In this document: piece by piece, positions 33,601 through 43,920 of the stretch
How the letters are laid out: each line of letters opens with the position of its first letter
How positions within the stretch are numbered: the first letter of the stretch is position 1
Origin: Phanerochaete sordida
Lineage: Eukaryota > Basidiomycota > Agaricomycetes > Polyporales > Phanerochaetaceae
Length of the DNA: 64,000 bases
NCBI GenBank assembly: GCA_019973155.2
Contig: BPQB01000003.1
Location: forward strand, 1,298,925-1,362,924
Direction of reading: 5' to 3'
Program-made: the position numbers and the translations under genes
Notes under the pieces: model-generated
Told to the model about the DNA's origin: nothing
What the model saw: only the letters and a program-made list of their open reading frames with translations
Databases searched by the model: none

Positions 33601-34174
33601 GAGGGGCTCGAGAATCTCCACGTCCTTTGCGAGTTTCTGAAGGAACCGAAGTGTCGATCCCCGAATGTACTCATTCGGATGTTGCTGCAGAGAAAGACGT
33701 TAGGCAGGGCCTGTACAGGCCTTCGCTTTGAGTACTCACGAGGTCGTTACGAATGGCATTACTATACGCTTCACGTTAGTACAGCATACAAGCGTCACGA
33801 CATATGCGACGCACACGACGAGAATCATCTCCTGCTTCAGCTTGCCATTGTCGTCATACTTCGGGCACACCTCCCAGTAGAAGTGCAGCAGCTTCTTGAG
33901 CTGCTTGTTCTTCGACGGCATCACATATTGGATGATTGGCATGAGCAGTTGGGGCTGCACACAAGTGTACGTTCAGCTCTTCCCCTCTGTCATAATAGCA
34001 TGCTCTGCACACCTGCGAGTTGCCATTGATAGTCGACACTACGATCTTCCGCAACGTGTCAAGCTTGACCTCGTCCGAGCCCTTCTGCAGCGCCGCGCGG
34101 AGTTCCTGTGTTGTGGGGGTCTCGGTGCTGTCTTCCGTGATAACGGTGTAGCATGGTGCCTCCGCCGACGCCAT
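30620..34174 (-). CDS. SEC26: Coatomer subunit beta (beta-COP)
   Basis: Thirteen exons (34174-34013, 33954-33815, 33761-33740, 33684-33283, 33229-33118, 33067-32590, 32548-32029, 31975-31516, 31465-31179, 31122-31061, 31007-30883, 30830-30708, 30648-30620) give 973 residues, the usual beta-COP length. Adaptin-like N-terminal repeats are clear ([71 protein letters not shown]). An acidic Lys/Glu linker (about 610-640) follows. The C-terminal appendage includes [43 protein letters not shown] and [18 protein letters not shown]. Beta-COP is a core subunit of the COPI coat for Golgi-to-ER and intra-Golgi transport. The last intron is needed to reach the conserved end ITMAQK; reading through would give an odd hydrophobic tail. 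Confidence 0.97.
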
Positions 34175-34486
34175 TTTGTAGAATTACAGAGCGAAGCGTC
34201 GGAGAAGAAGCAGGTAGGAGGCTCGGTATGGTAGTGGTAGTGAACACGGTATGATCGCTACAGTACACGGCACTCGCCCACGTGGCGCTGGGCGGTTACG
34301 ACACCGCTCGGACTCGGACGTGTCCAAGGCTCAGAGTCAAGCAGCCGAGGGCAAGATGGGAATTCATTATTATACGTGCAAGTACAGCCTCGCGCAGATG
34401 GTTCTAATAGATACATGGTCAAGAACCCATTAGCGCGACAGATGGGTTCTCGAATCGAGGGAAGAGCAGAGGCCGTAGCCGGTCGA
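34175..34486. promoter_or_regulatory. Upstream region of beta-COP
   Basis: 312 bases between the beta-COP start and the end of the next minus-strand gene. No motif recognised. Confidence 0.5.
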
Positions 34487-35465
34487 CTACGCGGGTAGAC
34501 CCAACGTTTGCCTCTGCACAGCGAGCCGTGAGTACTCCTATGATTATGTCAAACCAAATACGTACCAATTGGATCATGGTAGCCCGTTCCTGTGGTGGCA
34601 GCTGTGCAATTTGGTCCGGTGTCATCTGAATTACACGCATAATAAGAGCCTACAAACCCGGTCAGCCAGTGGTATGCCTTCGACTACAAAGAAATTAACC
34701 TTCTGCTCTTCAGGAATATTCTGAAAGGCCTCAGGAAGTGCCGGCGGCGCTTGCGAAGGCGGGGCAGCGTGAGGCGGGGGCGGTCCGTAACCACCCATCT
34801 GAGGAGGCGGAGGGCCTCCGTACGGACCACGCATATGCGGCGGCGGGGCCATATTCTGCGGAGGGTAGCCTGGGCCAGGTGGTGGCTGGTGCATAGGGTA
34901 ACCTGGGCCAGGAGGTGGTGGGTAGTTTGGTGTTCCTCCACGCGGCGGGTACATAGACGGGGCAGGCTGCGAGTATGTAGGAGTTCCGCCCCTCGCATAC
35001 GGTGGTGTGTTCCCTCTTGAGACGGGCTGATTGTTCATATGCGGAGGGATGGCGGGCATGGGTTGCATGGGTTGCATGGGCATATGCGGTGCGGGAGGTG
35101 GGACAGACGGCGCGTGCATTGGTGCTGGTGCAGGCATCGGAGTAGGAGTGGGAGCAGCAACTGGAGCACTGCCAGGAGCATATGCGGCAAGTGTTGTCTA
35201 TCGCATCGTAAGTGAATAGAGACCCAGAGCTGGACGCAAAGAGTACGCACCTGGGTCACCTCCATGTTTATAGCGTTGAGGTTGACCATGAGCGCCATGA
35301 GCGCATAGGCAATTTGTGGCTGGGCATTCAATATAGCCCGAGCCTGCTCTGGGGTGGTTTTCTGATAGGTTGAGATGTTAGGCTACAGCCAGTAGAGTGT
35401 GCACGTACTTTGAGCTGAAGTAGCAGCTCAAGAAGCTGCTCTTCTTGTGCGGCTGGAGATGCCAT
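34487..35465 (-). CDS. CstF-64/Rna15-like hinge and C-terminal domain protein without RRM
   Basis: Five exons (35465-35409, 35361-35251, 35197-34700, 34649-34566, 34513-34487) give 258 residues. The N-terminal 55 residues (EEQLLELLLQLK, then TTPEQARAILNAQPQIAYAL and MVNLNAINMEVTQ) match the CSTF2 hinge, the segment that binds CstF-77/Rna14. The C-terminal block (ALIMRVIQMTPDQIAQLPPQ, then RATMIQL and RQTLGLPA) matches the conserved C-terminal helix bundle of CstF-64 that contacts Pcf11 and symplekin. Between them lies a Pro/Met/Gly-rich low-complexity stretch (PMQPMQPMP, PPPPGPGYP). The N-terminal RRM of canonical CstF-64 is missing, and the next gene upstream is divergent, so it cannot be hidden there. 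This would be a pre-mRNA 3'-end processing factor that lacks its own RNA-binding domain, comparable to a hinge-only paralogue. Confidence 0.85.
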
Positions 35466-35714
35466 GCCTTTCAGAGTTCTTCAGCGTGGTGTATGCAAAG
35501 CTGTTGAGCTGGTCAATGATATGAGGATATTACAAGTCTCTGCGTCGAAGATGGTACAGTGCAGGAAGCAGAACGCGCTTCGCGTGACCAGACAAATCGT
35601 GACCGGGGCGCATCAGGCGGATCGGGAGACCCACGACCGCGTTCCGCGTCACGCCCCGTGGCCTTTACACCCAACTATCTGCACGACATCACAGAGCCTG
35701 CTCTCCTTGCTACC
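35466..35714. promoter_or_regulatory. Divergent promoter (CstF-like / MED11)
   Basis: 249 bases between outward-facing start codons. This is a short shared promoter. Confidence 0.6.
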
Positions 35715-36378
35715 ATGTCCGAACAGCATTCGAATAGCGTCGCGCAGAACAGTGCTGAGCCCAACATAGACCCGATCTGGACTTCGAGCCGCACAGCGCG
35801 GCAAATATACGCTCTCGGAGAGGTTGAGAAGGTGAGCACCCGCTGCGAGTCGAATGGCCAAGTCATATTTAGGACTCGCTCCAGGATATCAGTCGTTTAT
35901 TGCAGCTGGCCGCTTCCTCGATATCCCTCCTTACGTTGCCGCAGACCGATGGCCCGGAGGACGGCTTGCCACAAGGAGGGGAACGTTCGGAGCAGTTCGT
36001 GTTGGAAGTGAGCGAGTACTTCGAACGGCTCGATGTACGTGTTCTGTTCAGCACTTCCCGTACGCCTCTGACCTTGAGGTACAGGGCATCCACATAGCCA
36101 TGCGGTCGTCGCTCGCACACATCCGTCATTCGCGCATAGCTCCCTCAGCAATCAACGCGCCACCACCAGGTTTCGTTCCCCCGTCTCTGGGCGTGGGCCT
36201 GCCGACCGCCACAGACGCATCATCTGAGCAAGGGGGACGCGGGCTGCAGGAGGAACGGGTGGAGCGCGATGCCTGGACCGGAATCCTGGACGCGCTGACC
36301 AGGCTGAAGCAGGAGAGGGACAGGGAGCGGGCGGGCGAAGGCGCGAGTTCTACGGTGAGCAGTCCCCCGGCGGATTGA
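35715..36378 (+). CDS. MED11: Mediator complex subunit 11 (head module)
   Basis: Three exons (35715-35831, 35885-36034, 36085-36378) give 186 residues. The core reads QIYALGEVEKDISRLLQLAA, followed by SISLLTL, then EQFVLEVSEYFERLD and GIHIAMRSSLAHIRHSRIAP. This is the four-helix Med11 pattern (a LxALxxIExDIxxLLQxA start, then a second pair of amphipathic helices). Med11 pairs with Med22 in the Mediator head and contacts TFIIH and Pol II. The C-terminal third is a Pro/Gly-rich then charged extension beyond the usual length. An alternative acceptor 6 nt earlier (36078) would add Val-Gln. Convergent with the TBCA gene, with only 94 bp between stops. Confidence 0.85.
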
Positions 36379-36472
36379 ACGCGGTAGGGTATATGTACAG
36401 CATATCGAAGCCTTGATGCATGCGAACGCGAGAGGGGACACGAAGGTGCTGCATATATATTCGTCGAACGTG

Positions 36473-36984
36473 CTATACGCTGACCTCTTCTAGCACCTCC
36501 TTCGCCTTCAAGACATCCTCTTCGTCAGTGAGCGATGGGTCCTTCTCTGCCGCAACCTAGACGGAAGTGCGTCAGCGAGCCACCACCGGAGAACAGGGCA
36601 GGACGCACAAGTAGCTGCCTCAAATCCTGCACGGCATCGCCGAGTCTCTTCGCGGTATCGTCGATCATCTTGTGCGACTCCTCTAGCATCCGTCTCTGCA
36701 GGAGTGATCAGCGGGGAACGGCCACCTAGTTTAGTCGAGCGTTGTACACACCGCGTTCTTGATGTCCCAGTCCTCCGCGTTGTCGGCAATGAACTTGTCC
36801 AGTTTGATCTTCTGCTGCTCCTCTTCGAGGACGTACGATCTGTGCTCCTTGAATAGCCTGTATGCGCACGCGACCGAGAGCCCTGTCAATGCCCATAGCA
36901 TACCAGCCGGGCGCGATGCACACACCGTTTCGCTACTCCAGTCTTGATCTTGAGCTGGCGGAGGATCGCTGCCTTGTCACTCAT
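36473..36984 (-). CDS. Tubulin-specific chaperone A (TBCA/Rbl2/Alp31)
   Basis: Four exons (36984-36926, 36857-36752, 36695-36609, 36556-36473) give 111 residues, the normal family size. MSDKAAILRQLKIKTGVAKR, then LFKEHRSYVLEEEQQKIKLD, DWDIKNARRMLEES and DAVQDLRQLL reproduce the three-helix TBCA fold (RQLKIKTGVVKRL start and IKxQxxVLxES-like third helix). TBCA captures beta-tubulin after release from the chaperonin and hands it to cofactors D and E. Confidence 0.95.
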
Positions 36985-39045
36985 TATGCACGGGTATACA
37001 GAGGAGATATGAAGGTGTTTGTGAGAGGGTAGATGGTGGTATAAGTCGAAGAGCTGCAGTCATCGCCTGATCAGCGCGTCTTGGAATGTCGCGCTCCATG
37101 TCGAGTCCGGCGGAAGTCAGCAAGTCCCCCTTGCTCCATTACGCTAACGCGTCTGGATTTCACACATCGTCGTAGCCTTTAGCTGACGGACAGCAGATCC
37201 CTCGGAGCTTGGGCCGCAGAAGCGTCGCGTCGATGTCCGCGGCACGGTCAAAACGCGATCTCGTACTCCAAAGCGTAGCTCGCGACCAACGCTTTGTCGT
37301 TCACAGCAGCTTCACGCCAAGCAAATATTCCAGTACATACTGTGTGTCATTGCGGGGTCGTCAACAACTACCGAAGAACATCACGAATCCCTATCTATGT
37401 AGTCTACCTACTGAAGGCCACAGGAGAGGACGATCCAGACGTCTGAACACGGAGTAGTAATGAGTATGTGCAGGCAGCTCCAGAGCGAGCCGGGAGACGA
37501 GATGCATTGCGTGCGTGCGTGCGTCATGAGAATAGTAGACAATAGTGCTATGTGCTACAGAGCGTGATGAGATGCGAGGGCATAAGGGGTGACGAGACGA
37601 CCGAGGGGGATAGCAGCGTCGCGTGTGGACGCGGGGCCAGGGAGATCGCGACGGTCCAGGGCGCCGTCTTCTGCAGGGGGCGCGCCGTGGTGCTCCGTCG
37701 CCGACCGCGGGCTCGATGAGCCGACCGCACCCCGCACCTCGAGACAGACCGCGCGCGCAGCGCACGCGAACCCGCAAGCAGGTCGCACGCGCTGGCGCTC
37801 GCCGCCACCTACAACTTGCGCAGTCGCCGCGCACCACCGCGCTCGAGCTCGACCGATACGCGCACACTCCAGTACCTCGGCAGGCGGGCCGGCGGGCGTG
37901 AGCTAGCACGCGCACAACCGGGGCCGCGGAGGACGGAGGCGCGCGACGGGAGACAGGAGCGGCGGCGGGGCGGGGACCGCGAAGGAGGCGTTGGCGGGGT
38001 GTCGGGAGGGCGGAGGGGCAGGCAGATCGAGGCGGGATCGACGGTGGGAGCTGGCGTTGCGAGAGAGGGCGCCGGTCTTCCCTGGCTGGGAGTTGCTATA
38101 CGGGGCTAGCCTGGTCGAGCGTCGCAAGGTTTGAAGGGGACTGGGGCCTTGCGGGACTCGTCGAATGATGCACGCGTGTCGTGCCGGCGTAGAAGCGGAG
38201 GCGGCCTGTGGCGGTGATCAGGCGCCATAGGCGTGCGGCAGACACGAGGCAGCGGGGCGGTGCGAACGGAGGGATCCACAACGGGGCCTTCTTCCGAGGG
38301 GTCGGGCGTGTGATTTCGTCAGTGGGCGTCGCGAGGACGGGCAAAAAGCCTCGAGAGGTGACGGAGGAGAGCGTGTCGCCTGTGTATCGGCGAGCGCCTT
38401 GGCGCAGCGGGGCACGGAACCACAGTGAAGTGGTCGTCGCCATCGGCTGCAAGGCGCTGGATGACGAGAATGAGAGCGAGGGCGGAGGCGTTGACAAGGA
38501 CGGGCACATCACGCCGAGGTCGGCGTGAGCAAGAAAGCGCACACGAGGCGGCGAGGCACGACTATGGCGCCTCAAGCACGTCCTCGCGGTCTTGCGTCGG
38601 TGTCCGTACATGTCTGACTGGGTCCTCGATGTCGGTAGTCATCTTCATAGCTGCTCGTCGTCATGGTTCTCGACTGGCGCGGCTCGGCCGCGGGCTGGTT
38701 GAGGTCCTTAGACGTGACGATGTCGGTGCGTCGCTGACGCGATGCGAAAGGCTGGTGGTCCGTAGGCGCCGTCCTGGAGAAAAGAGGAGGGCATGGAAAA
38801 AAGAAGAGCGAGGCGACCAGCATGAAAGCGAGGAAGAAGAGCCAATGCGAGTGTAATATGACAATAAAAAGGATGCGATGTTGGGTAGGTGGGGAATAGG
38901 GGATATTGCAGGATAATACTGTCCATTGAAATGCACCACCTGCGCCGGCAGGGAACCATCGTGAATAATCGTCATGCATGAGCGTCCGTGATTTTGAGAT
39001 GCTCGAACCCGAGCTTTTCCAGGCAACGACCGCGAGTTGGCGCGA
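36985..39045. other. Long intergenic region without a supported gene
   Basis: About 2.06 kb between TBCA (upstream side) and the 3' end of the first bHLH gene. Open frames on both strands (37391-37915, 38096-38611 minus, 38208-38528 plus) overlap each other in GC-rich sequence and show no domain. A short minus-strand frame near 38560-38637 (MTTDIEDPVRHV...) reads protein-like but stands alone. The part next to 39045 is pyrimidine-rich on the minus strand, as in a 3' untranslated region. Confidence 0.4.
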
Positions 39046-40075
39046 TCAGAACGGTTGCGCTGGGTTAGCCTGTTGAGCGGCGGCGACGGCGGAGGCGGCT
39101 GCTGCGTGGCGCTGCTCAGCAGTGCCAAGCATGAGGGCCTCGTTGACGCTGCGGATGGCCGTCAGCGCAGGTAGACATACGAGGACAGGTGACACTTACT
39201 GCCGCAGGCGAGCGGTCTCAGCCTCCGCTTGCTGGAGCCTGGTCTGCAGCTGCTGCTGCGTCATCTCAAGATACCGGATGTGCGTCGTCGCGCGGTCGAG
39301 GAGCGACACCTTGCTCGACTTCTGGTTCGACACGGGGAGGGCGTCCTTGAGCCGGCGGTAGCCGTCGCGAAGCTCGTCGCGGCGGCGCTGCTCAGACTCG
39401 ATGCGCTGGCGGCGGATCTCCTCGCGGCGCATGTCGTTCGACATGCCGGCGGTGTTGACGGGGTTGAAGTCGTCGTCGTTGTCGCTGTCGAAGTCGTCCG
39501 AGCCCTTGGAGCCGCGCTTCTTCGCCTGGCGGGCCGAGGTGCGCGTCGGGACGCTCGCGAGGGGGTTGAAGCGGTGCGAGCGCGGGACGGCGGCGAGCGA
39601 ACCAGCGGGGACGGGCGGCGGGGAGACGGCGCCGCTGCCGCGGCGGCTGCGGGTGGAAGCACTATCCGAGCTGAGCTCTCCTGCACTCAAGTTCGACAAA
39701 GCGCCAGGGTAGATCGAGCCCGTCGGGGTGTACGGGCGGCCTGGCGAGGGCGAGGTACCGAAGGAAGCGGGCCCGGGGCCGTAGGTGTACTCGCTCATGC
39801 CGTTCGAGAGGTTGAGGGCGTTGTAGCCGAGACGCGGAGAACCCGTCTGCGGGACTGAGTAAACGATGTCATTGTTAGATCCCCGAACTTGACGCCGCCA
39901 AAGCGTAGATCCTGTACTCACGGGACATGTCGGAGACACCGAAGGGGGAGTGCGGGTACTGCAGGTAGGTGTCCATGCTCGACAGGCTCTCGAAGTAGTT
40001 GTTCGCGGGGGCATCCATGAAGGTGGGCGCCTTGGTGTGGTCGAGGATGTGCTCGGGCATGTGTGCGGTCTCCAT
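39046..40075 (-). CDS. bHLH transcription factor 1
   Basis: Three exons (40075-39922, 39854-39200, 39148-39046) give 303 residues. A basic helix-loop-helix region lies at about 193-247: basic part RREEIRRQRIESEQRRRDEL, helix 1 RDGYRRLKDALP, loop SNQKSS, helix 2 KVSLLDRATTHIRYLE. It continues directly into a Gln/Leu heptad region (MTQQQLQTRLQQAEAETARL), so it is of bHLH-zipper type. The E of IESEQRRR is the residue that contacts E-box CANNTG sites. The N-terminal 190 residues are Ser/Pro-rich with an acidic SDDFDSDNDDDF patch before the basic region, and the tail is Ala-rich (AAAASAVAAAQQ). The bHLH is almost identical to that of the second bHLH gene at 47771-48902. A 2.5-kb upstream region follows before the next gene. 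Confidence 0.92.
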
Positions 40076-42557
40076 TGCGGATGAGATGACGGTCAGAGAA
40101 GGCGTTGGTCGTGAGAGCGTGCGGAGGCGGATATCACAGATATTCGCGCGTCGTGGGGTCGTTGGTCGATGGCGAGGGCGGGATGCCTGATGGGATTTAT
40201 GGGCAACAAAGACAAGAGCGGCGGTCAGCTCGGCGAGAAACGTTGTCAGGAGAGCGGCGGACGTACAATGGGCGCAAGCGAGGACAAGTGTCGCCTCTGG
40301 CAATGCGGAATACAATGGGACAATAAGTGTTCGCCCGGGGACAAGGGCGGGGACGGACGGCTGGAGGAGAAGGGGGGGATGGGGGATTGGCCAGGACAAT
40401 TCCGGGCACTATATACGTGCTCGGGGGTGTCAGCCACGGTAAAATTACGCGTCTAGCAGCCCGAGAAATTAGCTCGCATCAGCGAACTCTGACGGAGGAC
40501 CAATCGTTTGCCTAATGCCGTATCCTCCCACGTCGTTTGAGCCGTTTCTGCGCTGATATGCGACCGTTCGTCCTACTTTTGGGCCTGATCCCGGTGCCTC
40601 GTGTACGCTCCGAGCGGCTCAGCCACGGCTCACGGCCGCGTCTGGCACGCTCGGAGAGCCCATGCGAGTCCCCGCGAGCGAATGCGCGCGCGGCATCAGA
40701 ATCCCTGGGCCCCCGCTCGTCACCCTCGAGAAATGCTTCCGCGAAGCGATCGCGGCCCAGGAACGTCCGGTGGCGGGCGACATACGCGGTCCATGGGCTC
40801 GCAGCGGAGGCGGTTCCATGTTTGCGAGCCCGGGCGGTTGGGAGCAGACAAGGTTCCATCCAAGCCCGCTCTGGCGGCCTCCCTCCTGGGCGCTTCCCCA
40901 GCGTTCTCCGTTCTCACCGCTTCGTCCTGTGACCCGGACGTGCAGCGCTCGCGCACAGGGCCCCCGCCACCGTCGCTGTCGCCCTCAGCGAGCAGGGAGC
41001 CCCCTCCGCGTCCCCCAGAGCCCCAAAGCCGAATTTGCGCCCTCCCTCGTCCGGTTTTGCCGACATTAACGTCCTCCACAGCGGTCCTCTCTCCCCCAGA
41101 TGCCCTCGAGATACGAAGTGGATCTGCAGCCTTCTCATGGACTTTCTCGTGTCCACTTCTCCCGGATAAGTTGCACATTGCCCGCTGCGAAATGAAAGCC
41201 TAACCATTCTTTCCGCGCAGAAATGGCCTCCGTGCCGACGCGGTTCCCTATCACAGCCCCCGGACGGCCCACTAAGCGATCTGCCGTCCCGTGTCCCCGC
41301 CCGGAGTCGTCGCAGGCGGGTGCGCTCGCCGCGTATGCGCGCGGGCTCTGTCTGGAGCTCAGTTGTGCGCTCGCGAAAGCGTCCGCGGACGGCTGGCAGA
41401 CGTACAGAGCCCCCGTGGCGAGGCTCCCGCCCGTACGTACGCCCATCGATGCGCAAGCTTATCTGCAATCGCCATCAGCTCAGGCATACCCACAGGCCCG
41501 GCTGGCAGTCCCGAGGGACGGGCCCTGCACAGCAGATCCCAGTCTGCGCGCGCGCGCGCTCGGGCTCGGCGCAGCGCAGGCGGATGAGCCCATGCCCAAA
41601 CGCAGTTCCGGCAGCGGCGCTGCGTTCTGGGTCGCTCGCAGCCCTGGCGGCTGCAGAACGCCCTGCCCTATCCCTCTCTGGGCAGACCGGCCTGCTGATT
41701 GCGGGTCATCTGCCAGGAATGTTGCACCAGTCCTTTCCAAGCCTGGATCGGCCCCTCTGCGCCTCTCCTCCCCGGCTGGCGCCCTCCTCTTCGCCTGCGC
41801 CTCCCAAACCGGGTCTGCAGAGCCTCATGCTTCCCCAAGGAACGACCGCCCATTCACTCCGCGCGCAACGTTGCTTTCATTTCGCCCTCTGCCCGACCTG
41901 CGGTCTTTGTTTACACCTTCATGTTTCGCGCCCTTCACCCTTCTTCACGCTGTCATTAATTATTCCTCTCGCTCCCTCGCTCCTTCGTCCTCATTTCAGT
42001 TCTGCTCCGATCAGCCCTGCCCTGCGGAGGCGTGAGATAGAAGGGCCCTGTCCGCTCTACGCTCCTTCGGTGGCGCGAAGAACGCCTCGGCGAACGCGAA
42101 TCCAGCTTTTCTGTCTGCCCCGTCCGATATCCGACGTCAGTGCCATTGGTCTCTCCATAGGGTCGCTTCTCGTAACATCGCGTCATGTGGCGCTTTCTCG
42201 CTTACCAGAGGCAGAACAATGTACGTATAACGCCGTAACCCAGCGTATTCTCCACCGCAACACGCGCACACAAGGGAGCACAAAGCGCACAACAATGTTC
42301 AGGTTGAGAGCACTGGAGGTCGTGACAGGTCGTTACAGGATCGCGATAGGTAAATCGCGAGACTACTAAGGGCGGCGCAGAATAGAGTCGTGGCGGTCAT
42401 GAAAGTCGTGAGAGTTCGTAACAGTTCGCGCGGTCCAAATGAGAGCCAAGATGAGCGAGGAATAGGCTGAGCCGAGGCAGATGGAAAAGATGCGCGGGGT
42501 CCAGAAGAGAAAGCGCGTGGACGGAGCCGTCGTGTGCGGGAGACGCTTCGGGAGGCT
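40076..42557. promoter_or_regulatory. Long upstream region of bHLH gene 1, no supported gene
   Basis: About 2.5 kb. Two long overlapping plus-strand frames (41223-42035 and 41320-42369) coexist in GC-rich sequence. Neither has a domain, and I treat them as chance. The size suits the extended promoter and long 5' leader typical of regulatory genes. Confidence 0.45.
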
Positions 42558-43920
42558 CTAGGCGTAGTACCCTGCGTGCGCGAATGTTAGTTATTAGCAC
42601 CTGTGAATCCGTAACAGGGGAAGCAGCGCGGAGCGCTCGCCTCGGAGGAGCGCGTGCGACGCGGCGCATGGAAAGGCGCGAACGGATAGGCTCAACGTAC
42701 CTCCAGCGAAGGGGCCCTTCATGCCCTGGTAGCTCTCAAGCCGCTTCTGGTACCTCCAGACCATAAAGAACAGGTAGATCTGTCAGGGCGGGTGCAATGC
42801 AGCAGGTTAGCTTTCCGTCGTTGCACGTGGATGCAGCGTTGCACGGGCAGGATGTTTCCGGCGGCGCGGCTGGACCTTGCTGAGCGAAGTCGGAACACGC
42901 ACCTGGAATGCCAGATCGACGAGCAGAGCGCCGACGAAGGCCGCGTAAATGCTGGAAAAGCCGGACGTGCAGAAGCCGCTGGGGAAGGAGGTGGAGCCTG
43001 CGTAGCCCGCTTCGGCGGACGCGGTCCAGATCTGCCCGCCATTGTCACACTCCCACTCAATCTTGTCCTTTCTGTCAACAAGACGGGTGGTCAGTTTCAT
43101 ATGCGATCAAGGCTGTGCAGAGAGACCGCGCATGCCAAGGGCCGTCCCACGTTGTGGTGCTCACGGGGCCCAGTGAAGAAGCACAAATATGAGCGTTACG
43201 TGACTGGCACCGGGACGAGGTCGCAAGACCACACCACGCGGGAAGGTTTCGAGGCCGGCGGGGGAATTTGAGGGACGGGAACGACAGTAGAACGGGACAG
43301 TGGGAGAAATATACGCACCCACGCTGCAGCTCAACGATCATGATAATGGCCCGGACGGCACATACGATGATTAGGAATGGCCACAGGAACTTGCAGACGC
43401 GTGTCCAGATGTAGGACCTCTGTAGGTCCGACGGTTAGTGGACCGGAACGACTGCGCTGCGACAATTTTACTCACGTTGCCGAGAGCAAAGATGGTGATG
43501 AGGCAGACGAAGCCCACTGCAAGGCCGACGCCGCCGTAAATTTGCCTGTGTCGGGTCCGGTCGGTCAAAGTCGGTGCCAGAGAAGAAGCGAGTACGAATG
43601 CTTACCACTCGGGATATGTGAAGAACAGGAACGGTCCCCATTTGAACAGGACAATACCGCCGGCGATGCTGTAAAGCTATTCATGGGAGTCGGAACGGGC
43701 TCCTGGCTGGCGTCATAGAGAGGAGTATACCATGATCAAGGTAGCCCAGAGCATGGCTCCGACGCGCTGCGTTTCTCATGTCAGCTCCTGGCAAGCGGTA
43801 GCCTTTGCGAGGGTATTACACACCAGAGGGAAGAGGAGGAGACAGTTGTCACACCTAATCGCATGTTAAACGTTAGTCTTCACGCGAGCGAAGCAAGTAT
43901 GAGCGAGAAGCTTACCACAT
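42558..43920 (-). CDS. Four-TM membrane protein of an uncharacterised fungal family
   Basis: Nine exons (43920-43916, 43854-43824, 43766-43731, 43676-43606, 43545-43476, 43419-43319, 43071-42903, 42779-42701, 42571-42558) give 191 residues. All eight junctions keep phase. The protein starts MWCDNCLLLFPL and has four hydrophobic segments: VGAMLWATLIMLYSIAGGIV, IYGGVGLAVGFVCLITIFAL, FLWPFLIIVCAVRAIIMIVE and YAAFVGALLVDLAFQIYLFF. Between TM3 and TM4 is a polar loop with two cysteines (WECDNGG and GFCTSG) that could form a lumenal disulfide. The end KGPFAGGYYA is a motif I associate with basidiomycete membrane proteins of unknown function. No function is assigned. Unusual: the coding part of exon 1 is only ATGTG, and intron 6 is 247 nt, about four times the local norm. 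Confidence 0.82.

Noticed and set aside
38995..39030. GGGTTCGAGC on the minus strand, resembling a tRNA T-loop
   Set aside because: The T-stem does not pair and no acceptor, D or anticodon arm is found around it. It lies just past the bHLH 1 stop codon.
39229..39858. 209-codon plus-strand frame
   Set aside because: Antisense shadow of bHLH gene 1. Long open antisense frames are common over GC-rich exons.
41320..42369. 349-codon open frame on the plus strand, overlapping a 270-codon frame (41223-42035)
   Set aside because: Two frames are open at once in GC-rich sequence, neither has a domain, and composition changes along the length. Treated as upstream region of bHLH gene 1.
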